Source: Eopsaltria australis
Taxonomy: Eukaryota > Chordata > Aves > Passeriformes > Petroicidae
Direction of reading: 5' to 3'
Assembly: GCA_034509425.1 (NCBI GenBank)
Contig: JAVTVJ010000143.1
Span: forward strand, 2,046,001 to 2,110,000
DNA length: 64,000 bases
How positions within the stretch are numbered: the stretch's first letter is position 1; the number at the start of each line of letters is the position of its first letter. Under the pieces are notes generated by a model. It had not been told where the DNA came from. It searched no databases and was given only the letters and a program-made list of their open reading frames with translations. The position numbers and the translations under genes were made by a program. Below, in pieces: positions 12,001 to 24,000 of this stretch.

Positions 12001-15000
12001 TCTCACAGAATCACAGAATTATTAGGGCTAGAAGGGAACTCTGGGCATCATCCAGTCCAACAGCCATCCCACAGCAGGGCCGCTTAGAGCAGGTGATGCA
12101 GAACTTGTCCAGATGGGTTTTGAATATCTCCAGAGAGGGACGTTCCACAACTTCCCATGGGAATGCTGTTCCAGTGCTGTTCCACACTCAATGTAAAGAA
12201 GTTCTTCCACATGTTAAACAGTGATGAGCTGTAGAGTGGCAGAGTATGGCAGTTTTTCCCAAGCAGCCATTCCTTGGTGACTGCCTGGGCATTGACCAGT
12301 GGTCAGTGACTGCCTTTGCATCTCACGGATGGGTTTGTTTTTCCTTTAGTATCTTTAGTTCTCTAGATGATCTCCATGCAGACACATGTGGGTGTTTTTC
12401 CTTTTTCCATTTCTCTCTCCTTGCCTAAGGAAGGGGAGCAAGCAAGTGGCCACTTGAGCATTTTGCATCCAAAAAGGGTCACCCCACCAGTGGAGGGCAA
12501 ACATTGGCCCTGACTGGCTCTAAGCAGGATGCCTAGCCTGACAGAAGGAGCCAAAAGCCAAGGCTCCCTCCTTCCCACAGAAAGAGACGGCAATATGGCC
12601 TGACTTTCTTGCCCAACAATATAACACAAGGCTTGCGCCCGCATCCTTGCCATCCCCCTCCTGCCTTCATCAACTGACCTGTGTCTTCCTCCTGGCAGCC
12701 TTCACCCATAAAATTTTGACCATGCCACACACTGTGACACCTCTGACCACGGAGAAGACCACAGCCGCCACCTCCATCAGCACCACCTCCAAGACCTCTA
12801 CGTCCACAGGGACCAGCCCACCAAGCAGCACTGAATGGCCTCTGGAAACATCCTCTCCACATCCCAGCTCTCCTCCGGCCCCCAGCAGCCCACTCAGCAC
12901 CCGGCTGCCATCCACTGCCACCACTTCTACAGTCTCCTCCACAGCAGCTGCAAGCACCAGCCCCAGGCCTACACCTACAACCCTGAGGCCCAAGCCCTCT
13001 TCCCCTACAACCAGTGCTGCAAAGGAGTCTCCTGCAACAGAGTCCTCTGCATCCACCACAGCCAAAACCAGCACGCTGCCATCACCTGCTTCTTTTCCCT
13101 CCTCAACTGTGTCCCCCACGTGGCTCAGCTCCTCACAGCCTGGTAAGGCTCCCTCCTACCACCTCTCCCTTTTCCTTTCTTCCTTTCCTGCCATGCAGGC
13201 TGCTTCCAGAGTTGTTTTAGTGTCCCTCTGCTTTCTGCATTGGAACAGTGCTATGGCCTTACATTTTTATGATGCTGGGGGCACTGGTCTCTCCCCTGGA
13301 GCCTACCTATCTTAAAGGAGACTGCCCTTAAGAACTGCCTAGTCTTTGAATGGAGACATGCATATCCAGGCAGGGTCCTCTTGTAAGAACAGGCACTGGG
13401 ATATGGCTTGATGGAAGGCACTAGATGTATTTTCTCCCTTTCTAAAACAGAAACCAGACAGCTTGTAGAAAGGACCTGCAGTCTCAGTGCTCCCTTTCTC
13501 TATCAACCTCTCACTACAGCATACGGATTCCATTTTAGACTGTATCCCCAACCAGAATTTTCTGACCACCTCCATTTCCCACTCTTCTTGTCCTCATCCT
13601 CAACTGACCTCTGCCTCCCTCCTGGCAGCCTTCACCCATGAAAAGTCAACTGTGCCACACATTGGGCCACATCTGACCACGGAGAAGACAACAGCCGCCA
13701 CCTCCATCAGCACCACCTCCAGGACCTCTACGTCCACAGGGACCAGCCCACCAAGCAGCACTGAAGGGCCTCTGGAAACATCCTCTCCACATCCCAGCTC
13801 TCCTCCTGCCCCCAGCAGCCCACTCAGCACCCGGCTGCCATCCACTGCCACCACTTCTACAGTCTCCTCCACAGCAGCTGCAAGCACCAGCCCCAGGCCT
13901 ACACCTACAACCCTGAGGCCCAAGCCCTCTTCCCCTACAACCAGTGCTGCAAAGGAGTCTCCTGCAACAGAGTCCTCTGCACCCACCACAGCCAAAACCA
14001 GCACGCTGCCATCAACTGCTTCTTTTCCCTCCTCCACAGTGTCGTCAACATTGCTCAGCTCCTCACAGCCTGGTAAGACCCACTCCTATGTACCTTATTC
14101 TCATAGAATCTCAGAATTATTAGGGCTAGAAGGGAACTCTGGGCATCATCCAGTCCAACAGCCATCCCACAGCAGGGCTGCTTAGAGCAGGTGACGCAGA
14201 ACTTGTCCAGATGGGTTTTGAGTATCTCCAGAGAGGGACGTTCCACAACTTCCCATGGGAATGCTGTTCCAGTGCTGTTCCACACTCAATGTAAAGAAGT
14301 TCTTCCACATGTTAAACAGTGATGAGCTGTAGAGTGGCAGAGTATGGCAGTTTTTCCCAAGCAGCCATTCCTTGGTGACTGACTGGGCATTGACCAGTGG
14401 TCAGTGACTGCCTTTGCATCTCACGGATGGGTTTGTTTTTCCTTTAGTATCTTTAGTTCTCTAGATGATCTCCATGCAGACACATGTGGGTGTTTTTCCT
14501 TTTTCCATTTCTCTCTCCTTGCCTAAGGAAGGGGAGCAAGCAAGTGGCCACTTGAGCATTTTGCATCCAAAAAGGGTCACCCCACCAGTGGAGGGCAAAC
14601 ATTGGCCCTGACTGGCTCTAAGCAGGATGCCTAGCCTGACAGAAGGAGCCAAAAGCCAAGGCTCCCTCCTTCCCACAGAAAGAGACGGCAATATGGCCTG
14701 ACTTTCTTGCCCAACAATATAACACAAGGCTTGCGCCCGCATCCTTGCCATCCCCCTCCTGCCTTCATCAACTGACCTGTGTCTTCCTCCTGGCAGCCTT
14801 CACCCATAAAATTTTGACCATGCCACACACTGTGACACCTCTGACCACGGAGAAGACCACAGCCGCCACCTCCATCAGCACCACCTCCAAGACCTCTACG
14901 TCCACAGGGACCAGCCCACCAAGCAGCACTGAAGGGCCTCTGGAAACATCCTCTCCAAATCCCAGCTCTCCTCGGGCCCCCAGCAGCCCACTCAGCACCC

Positions 15001-18000
15001 GGCTGCCATCCACTGCCACCACTTCTACAGTCTCCTCCACAGCAGCTGCAAGCACCAGCCCCAGGCCTACACCTACAACCCTGAGGCCCAAGCCCTCTTC
15101 CCCTACAACCAGTGCTGCAAAGGAGTCTCCTGTAACAGAGTCCTCTGCATCCACCACAGCCAAAACCAGCACGCTGCCATCAACTGCTTCTTTTCCCTCC
15201 TCAACTGTGTCCCCCACATGGCTCAGCTCCTCACACCCTGGTAAGGCTCCCTCCTACCACCTCTCCCTTTTCCTTTCTTCCTTTCCTGCCATGCAGGCTG
15301 CTTCCAGAGTTGTTTTAGTGTCCCTCTGCTTTCTGCATTGGAACAGTGCTATGGCCTTACATTTTTATGGTGCTGGGGCACTGGTCTCTGCCCTGGAGCC
15401 TACCTATCTTAAAGGAGACTGCCCTTAAGAACTGCCTAGTCTTTGAATGGAGACATGCATATCCAGGCAGGGTCCTCTTGTAAGAACAGGCACTGGGATA
15501 TGGCTTGATGGAAGGCACTAGATGTATTTTCTCCCTTTCTAAAACAGAAACCAGACAGCTTGTAGAAAGGACCTGCAGTCTCAGTGCTCCCTTTCTCTAT
15601 CAACCTCTCACTACAGCATACGGATTCCATTTTAGACTGTATCCCCAACCAGAATTTTCTGACCACCTCCATTTCCCACTCTTCTTGTCCTCATCCTCAA
15701 CTGACCTCTGCCTCCCTCCTGGCAGCCTTCACCCATGAAAAGTCAACTGTGCCACACATTGGGCCACATCTGACCACGGAGAAGACAACAGCCGCCACCT
15801 CCATCAGCACCACCTCCAGGACCTCTACGTCCACAGGGACCAGCCCACCAAGCAGCACTGAAGGGCCTCTGGAAACATCCTCTCCACATCCCAGCTCTCC
15901 TCCTGCCCCCAGCAGCCCACTCAGCACCCGGCTGCCATCCACTGCCACCACTTCTACAGTCTCCTCCACAGCAGCTGCAAGGACCAGCCCCAGGCCTACA
16001 CCTACAACCCTGAGGCCCAAGCCCTCTTCCCCTACAACCAGTGCTGCAAAGGAGTCTCCTGCAACAGAGTCCTCTGCATCCACCACAGCCAAAACCAGCA
16101 CGCTGCCATCAACTGCTTCTTCTCCCTCCTCAACTGTGTCCTCCACATGGCTCAGCTCCTCACACCCTGGTAAGGCTCCCTCCTACCACCTCTCCCTTTT
16201 CCTTTCTTCCTTTCCTGCCATGCAGGCTGCTTCCAGATTTGTTTTAGCGTCCCTCTGCTTTCTGCATTGGAACAGTGCTATGGCCTTACATTTTTATGGT
16301 GCTGGGGCACTGGTCTCTGCCCTGGAGCCTACCTATCTTAAAGGAGACTGCCCTTAAGAACTGCCTAGTCTTTGAATGGAGACATGCATATCCAGGCAGG
16401 GTCCTCTTGTAAGAACAGGCACTGGGATATGGCTGGATGGAAGGCACTAGATGTATTTTCTCCCTTTCTAAAACAGAAACCAGACAGCTTGTTGAAAGGA
16501 CCTGCAGTCTCAGTGCTCCCTTTCTCTATCAACCTCTCACTACAGCATACGGATTCCATTTTAGACTGTATCCCCAACCAGAATTTTCTGACCACCTCCA
16601 TTTCCTACTCTTCTTGTCCTCATCCTCAATTGACCTGTGCCTCCCTCCTGGCAGCCTTCACCCATGAAAAGTCAACTGTGCCACACATTGGGCCACATCT
16701 GACCACAGAGAAGACCACAGCCGCCACCTCCATCAGCACCACCTCCAGGACCTCTACGTCCACAGGGACCAGCCCACCAAGCAGCACTGAAGTGCCTCTG
16801 GAAACATCCTCTCCAAATCCCAGCTCTCCTCCTGCCCCCAGCAGTCCACTCAGCACCCGGCTGCCATCCACTGCCACCACTTCTACAGTCTCCTCCACAG
16901 CAGCTGCAAGGACCAGCCCCAGGCCTACACCTACAACCCTGAGGCCCAAGCCCTCTTCCCCTACAACCAGTGCTGCAAAGGAGTCTCCTGTAACAGAGTC
17001 CTCTGCACCCACCACAGTCAAAACCAGCATGCTGCCATCAACTGCTTCTTTTCCCTCCTCCACAGTGTCGTCAACATTGCTCAGCTCCTCACAGCCTGGT
17101 AAGACCCACTCCTATGTACCTTATTCTCATAGAATCTCAGAATTATTAGGGCTAGAAGGGAACTCTGGGCATCATCCAGTCCAACAGCCATCCCACAGCA
17201 GGGCCGCTTAGAGCAGGTGACGCAGAACTTGTCCAGATGGGTTTTGAGTATCTCCAGAGAGGGACATTACACAACTTCCCGTGGGAATGCTGTTCCAGTG
17301 CTGTTCCACACTCAATGTAAAGAAGTTCTTCCACATGTTAAACAGTGATGAGCTGTAGAGTGGCAGAGTATGGCAGTTTTTCCCAAGCAGCCATTCCTTG
17401 GTGACTGCCTGGGCATTGACCAGTGGTCAGTGACTGCCTTTGCATCTCACGGATGGGTTTGTTTTTCCTTTAGTATCTTTAGTTCTCTAAATGATCTCCA
17501 TGCAGACACATGTGGGTGTTTTTCCTTTTCCCATTTCTCTCTCCTTGCCTAAGGAAGGGGAGCAAGCAAGTGACCACTTGAGCATTTTGCATCCAAAAAG
17601 GGTCACCCCACCAGTGGAGGGCAAACATTGGCCCTGACTGGCTCTAAGCAGGATGCCTAGCCTGACAGAAGGAGCCAAAAGCCAAGGCTCCCTCCTTCCC
17701 ACAGAAAGAGACGGCAATATGGCCTGACTTTCTTGCCCAACAATATAACACAAGGCTTGCGCCCGCATCCTTGCCATCCCCCTCCTGCCTTCATCAACTG
17801 ACCTGTGTCTTCCTCCTGGCAGCCTTCACCCATAAAATTTTGACCATGCCACACACTGTGACACCTCTGACCACGGAGAAGACCACAGCCGCCACCTCCA
17901 TCAGCACCACCTCCAAGACCTCTACGTCCACAGGGACCAGCCCACCAAGCAGCACTGAATGGCCTCTGGAAACATCCTCTCCAAATCCCAGCTCTCCTCC

Positions 18001-21000
18001 TGCCCCCAGCAGCCCACTCAGCACCCGGCTGCCATCCACTGCCACCACTTCCACAGTCTCCTCCACAGCAGCTGCAAGCACCAGCCCCAGGCCTACACCT
18101 ACAACCCTGAGGCCCAAGCCCTCTTCCCCTACAACCAGTGCTGCAAAGGAGTCTCCTGTAACAGAGTCCTCTGCACCCACCACAGCCAAAACCAGCACGC
18201 TGCCATCAACTGCTTCTTCTCCCTCCTCAACTGTGTCCCCCACATGGCTCAGCTCCTCACACCCTGGTAAGGCTCCCTCCTACCACCTCTCCCTTTTCCT
18301 TTCTTCCTTTCCTGCCATGCAGGCTGCTTCCAGGGTTGTTTTAGCGTCCCTCTGCTTTCTGCATTGGAACAGTGCTATGGCCTTACATTTTTATGATGCT
18401 GGGGGCACTGGTCTCTCCCCTGGAGCCTACCTATCTTAAAGGAGACTGCCCTTAAGAACTGCCTAGTCTTTGAATGGAGACATGCATATCCAGGCAGGGT
18501 CCTCTTGTAAGAACAGGCACTGGGATATGGCTGGATGGAAGGCACTAGATGTATTTTCTCCCTTTCTAAAACAGAAACCAGACAGCTTGTAGAAAGGACC
18601 TGCAGTCTCAGTGCTCCCTTTCTCTATCAACCTCTCACTACAGCATACGGATTCCATTTTAGACTGTATCCCCAACCAGAATTTTCTGACCACCTCCATT
18701 TCCTACTCTTCTTGTCCTCATCCTCAATTGACCTGTGCCTCCCTCCTGGCAGCCTTCACCCATGAAAAGTCAACTGTGCCACACATTGGGCCACATCTGA
18801 CCACAGAGAAGACCACAGCCGCCACCTCCATCAGCACCACCTCCAGGACCTCTACGTCCACAGGGACCAGCCCACCAAGCAGCACTAAAGTGCCTCTGGA
18901 AACATCCTCTCCAAATCCCAGCTCTCCTCCTGCCCCCAGCAGCCCACTCAGCACCCGGCTGCCATCCACTGCCACCACTTCCACAGTCTCCTCCACAGCA
19001 GCTGCAAGCACCAGCCCCAGGCCTACACCTACAACCCTGAGGCCCAAGCCCTCTTCCCCTACAACCAGTGCTGCAAAGGAGTCTCCTGTAACAGAGTCCT
19101 CTGCACCCACCTCAGCCAAAACCAGCACGCTGCCATCAACTGCTTCTTTTCCCTCCTCCACAGTGTCGTCAACATTGCTCAGCTCCTCACAGCCTGGTAA
19201 GACCCACTCCTATGTACCTTATTCTCACAGAACCACAGAATTATTAGGGCTAGAAGGGAACTCTGGGCATCATCCAGTCCAACAGCCATCCCACAGCAGG
19301 GTCGCTTAGAGAAGGTGACGCAGAACTTGTCCAGATGGGTTTTGAGTATCTCCAGAGAGGGACATTCCACAACTTCCCATGGGAATGCTGTTCCAGTGCT
19401 GTTCCACACTCAATGTAAAGAAGTTCTTCCACATGTTAAACAGTGATGAGCTGTAGAGTGGCAGAGTATGGCAGTTTTTCCCAAGCAGCCATTCCTTGGT
19501 GACTGCCTGGGCATTGACCAGTGGTCAGTGACTGCCTTTGCATCTCACGGATGGGTTTGTTTTTCCTTTAGTATCTTTAGTTCTCTAAATGATCTCCATG
19601 CAGACACATGTGGGTGTTTTTCCTTTTCCCATTTCTCTCTCCTTGCCTAAGGAAGGGGAGCAAGCAAGTGACCACTTGAGCATTTTGCATCCAAAAAGGG
19701 TCACCCCACCAGTGGAGGGCAAACATTGGCCCTGACTGGCTCTAAGCAGGATGCCTAGCCTGACAGAAGGAGCCAAAAGCCAAGGCTCCCTCCTTCCCAC
19801 AGAAAGAGACGGCAATATGGCCTGACTTTCTTGCCCAACAATATAACACAAGGCTTGCGCCCGCATCCTTGCCATCCCCCTCCTGCCTTCATCAACTGAC
19901 CTGTGCCTTCCTCCTGGCAGCCTTCACCCATAAAATTTTGACCATGCCACACACTGTGACACCTCTGACCACGGAGAAGACCACAGCCGCCACCTCCATC
20001 AGCACCACCTCCAAGACCTCTACGTCCACAGGGACCAGCCCACCAAGCAGCACTGAATGGCCTCTGGAAACATCCTCTCCAAATCCCAGCTCTCCTCCTG
20101 CCCCCAGCAGCCCACTCAGCACCCGGCTGCCATCCACTGCCACCACTTCCACAGTCTCCTCCACAGCAGCTGCAAGCACCAGCCCCAGGCCTACACCTAC
20201 AACCCTGAGGCCCAAGCCCTCCTCCCCTACAACCAGTGCTGCAAAGGAGTCTCCTGCAACAGAGTCCTCTGCACCCACCACAGCCAAAACCAGCACACTG
20301 CCATCAACTGCTTCTTTTCCCTCCTCAACTGTGTCCTCCACATGGCTCAGCTCCTCACAGCCTGGTAAAGCTCCCTCCTACCCATCCTGATCCTTCTTTC
20401 TCCTCTCCCTTTTCCCTTCTTTATTTCTAGCACAACAGGTTGCTTGCAAGATTTTTTTAGTTTATCCCCTCCATTCCCATTTCTTTTTCCATCAGCACGG
20501 TGCTATGACCATTTCTAGGCAGGACTGTGCATGAAAGGTCACTCCCATGAAGTCAGGCCTGCTAATCTTGGAAGGGCACTCCCTAAGCTCTGTCTATTCC
20601 TTGAAGGGACGTGGACATTCAGAGAGGGCTTCCTGTTCCAGGAAGAGGCAGAGAGATCTTGCCCCTAGGAAGGCACCCTCTCTGTTTCCTGCCTTATTAG
20701 TGGAGAAACTACACAGAAACTTTTGTACAAGACAACAGCCCTATTCATCCCCATTTCCTGGAAGTGCTCAGTGCAGTACAGGAATTCCGTTTTTACTTAT
20801 GCCCCAATATGGGGCCTCTCCCAACCTCCTTTGCTTTCCTTTGCCCTCATCCTCAACTGACCTCTGCCTCCCTCCTGGCAGCCTTCACCCATGAAAAGTC
20901 AACTGTGCCACACATTGGGCCACATCTGACTACAGAGAAGACCACAGCTCCCACCTCCATCAGCACCACCTCCAGGACCTCTACGTCCACAGGGACCAGC

Positions 21001-24000
21001 CCACCAAGCAGCACTGAAGGGCCTCTGGAAACATCCTCTCCAAATCCCAGCTCTCCTCCTGCCCCCAGCAGCCCACTCAGCACCCGGCTGCCATCCACTG
21101 CCACCACTTCCACAGTCTCCTCCACAGCAGCTGCAAGCACCAGCCCCAGGCCTACACCTACAACCCTGAGGCCCAAGCCCTCTTCCCCTACAACCAGTGC
21201 TGCAAAGGAGTCTCCTGTAACAGAGCCCTCTGCACCAACCACAGCCAAAACCAGCACGCTGCCATCACCTGCTTCTTCTCCCTCCTCAACTGTGTCCTCC
21301 ACATGGCTCAGCTCCTCACATCCCGGTAATGCTCTTTCCTAGCCATCCTTCTTCTCCTGCTTGCTCTTTCCAGGTTTCCTTTTTACTGTCACTTCTCCCA
21401 TCCTCACTCCCTCCTCTGTTCTGTTCAAAAACCACATCCCAGATCTGCATTTGTGTGGCTGCTTACCCCTCCATTACTTTGCCTTGGAACTGCCTGGCTC
21501 CTAGCATAGTCCTGGGCCTGTGCACTGGCTCTGCTTGGGATGGAGCTAGTTATTGTTTCCTGCAGGTTTCCTGCTGCTGTGTTTTAGATTTGTGCTCCAG
21601 CCAGTGTTGATGACACAAGTGCTTTGGTGATTGTTGAGGAGTGCCAGCTCAGCACGGGGGCATCCTCTTGTTTTTCCTTCTGCCAGCCAGGGAGCAGGCA
21701 TAGGGTGGTCATGAGGTCCATCAGGGACACATGCAGATTAGCTGGCCCAAAACCAGTCACCAAGGAGACACTGCATACCACAGAATATCATGCTGAGCTG
21801 TACAGCGTGAGAGCAGGGCAGTTACTACTAAGTAGCCATAGCTTGGAGACGGCTGGATATTGGTGAGTAGTGGGATGTGATGAGTGACTGCCTCTGCATC
21901 ACATAGATGGATCTTCATTTGTTTTTTAGTTTCTTTACTTCTGAAAACTCTCTCTCTCAGGACATGCATGGGTGTTCCTGCTTTGGCTTTTCTGATTCTC
22001 TCCCCATGTCTGAATAAGGGGAGTGAGGAAGTGGCCAGGTGGGCAGCCTCAATTTTACCTCTGCCTTCCTCCTGGCAGCCTTCACCCATGAGAAGTCAAC
22101 TGTGCCACACATTGGGCCACATCTGACCACAGAGAAGACCATGGCCGTCACCTCCATCAGCACCACCTCCAAGACCTCGGTCTCCACAGGGAGCAGCCCA
22201 CCAAGCAGCACTGAAGTGCCTCTGGAAACCTCTCCAAATCCCAGCTCTCCTCCTGCCCCCAGCAGCCCGCTCAGCACCCAGCTGCATTCAACTGCCACGT
22301 CTCCATTCTCTTCTGCTGCGGCCCCAGTTGTAAGCACAATGTCTGTGCCTACACCCCTCACTACTTCCACATTTAGGTCTCCTGAGAGCACTACACATTC
22401 TTACTTCCAGAACACCACATCGACTCCATATGGTGAAACATCTTCATTAGCTGTCCCTACCAGTATCTCTGCCCAGTCCAGTGCAGCACTGATCCCAACT
22501 GTTTTATCTACAACCATCACCTTTGCTCCCCTTGTTATCACTACGGCTTCTACAGAGTCGGCTGAAAGGAGTTCCCTGCAAACAACAACACTGACCACTG
22601 CCCGCACAACATCATCTTCTCCTGTCACCTCTGGGCTTTCAACATCCCTGTCCTCTGTCATGCCATCAACAGTGCCACAGGGTAATTATCTCCATATAAT
22701 TTCCTTTATCATGGCTTTGCTTTTAATGCCTTTTTGTTTTGATGAGTTTATGAATTTTTTCTTTACTTATCTTTTGGCTATGATCCTGTTTGTACCCACT
22801 GGCTCCATCTTTTCATTTTGCCCATTCTGCAGCTATTTTTTGTAAAGCTGTTATCTGAGGTCTTAGATTTCAATCCTCCAGGTTCCCTGCTATTCATTAA
22901 AAAGTGTGAGTTAAAGAGTCTGACAGGATGCACATCAGGAGAGCCACAGAACCTTTATTCTGTCATTTTAAAAGGCAATGTAAGAAACCTCTTACTGGGA
23001 CAGGCTATCCCCTCATTACCCTGCAGCCTTCCTGTTAGCTCTCATATGCTGTGCACACTTGGGCATATAGATATAGCATCTTATTCTACTGCCCAGTAAG
23101 TAGTTGTCTTATTTTCCAGTAAGAAAATCCCTGTCATACTACAGCATTAACTAAGCAATAATGTTCAGTAATCCATAACCTTTCTCTCAGCAGGGAACCT
23201 GACTGTGCTTAAAAGATCATTGTGCAGGATCAGGTGTGAGTGATGCATGAATTGCCTTTATAGTTTTCAACATCTTTGTTCTCCTTAATATAAACTTCAA
23301 GCACTGTCTCTCAGCTCCTTGGAAAACCTGCATTTTCAGTCAACTTTGTGCTTCATAAAGTGCTTAGGGTGGTACTTCAAGACAGGAGAAAATGTAACAC
23401 TGACACACGTAATTGTTACCTAACATGTAGCATTACACATTCTCCCGAGTAAGGCAAGTTGTAAACTTCAGGCTGCCTATAAATAAATATATCCTTTAAA
23501 TGAATAAATTAAGCAATTTTAAAATAAGTAAAGTCTGTGAATCAGAAATAATTCTACCAGAATAAGCCAACTGGTTGTCCTCTTTGTGCTGCAGCTTTGT
23601 GTTCTCAGCAGAGGATGAGTTTTTCCATGCTGGCCTGAATGTGCACTATATTCTTAACAGGATTTTTTTCCCCTCATTTGTAATTCCAGCAACTTCTGTT
23701 TTCTTAAAAAAGAACTTCATTCTTATCTTTTGTTGTCCTCCAGAGTAAGCCTCTCCTGCAACTTCAGTGCACAGTTTAAAACCTCCTCCTGCTGTGTTAC
23801 TCACTCGTGACTTGTTAATTATCTCATGCAGTAAGAATAGTTTTCCATGAAACCAAATACGGAGGCTTTTGGCATCCAATAAAGGTCACTCAAGAAGACC
23901 AAGATGAATTATAGCAGAATTTTTTTCTTTTTACATTTGACAGAGAATTGTAGAGAAGTTGAATATGAAGAAGAAATAACTTACAAAGGCTGTTCCACAA

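Larger units (their letters stand above)
11531..20881 (+). repeat. 2.1-kb higher-order repeat, four units plus one half unit
   Basis: Unit = EKSTV exon + long intron + KILTM exon + short intron. Units: 11531-13628 (2098 nt), 13629-15725 (2097), 16655-18752 (2098), 18753-20881 (2129, last intron diverged). A 929-nt half unit, exon G plus a short intron, lies at 15726-16654. The 944-nt piece 10587-11530 (exon B plus short-type intron) is a related half unit on the 5' side. Confidence 0.9.
9620..22681 (+). repeat. Tandem array of PTS exons with their introns
   Basis: Twelve 444/447-nt exons (A-L) plus a related terminal exon, each separated by an intron. Two intron types recur: a short one of 485-497 nt (after B, D, F, G, I) and a long one of 724 nt (after C, E, H, J). 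Copies are almost identical in both exon and intron, showing that amplification is recent or that conversion keeps them alike. Exon copies are GC- and CCA/ACC-rich compared with the AT-rich flanks. Confidence 0.93.

Noticed and set aside
9620..22681. CRISPR-like or satellite repeat array
   Set aside because: Repeats are 444-nt coding exons with introns, in frame with a mucin; no short repeats with unique spacers.
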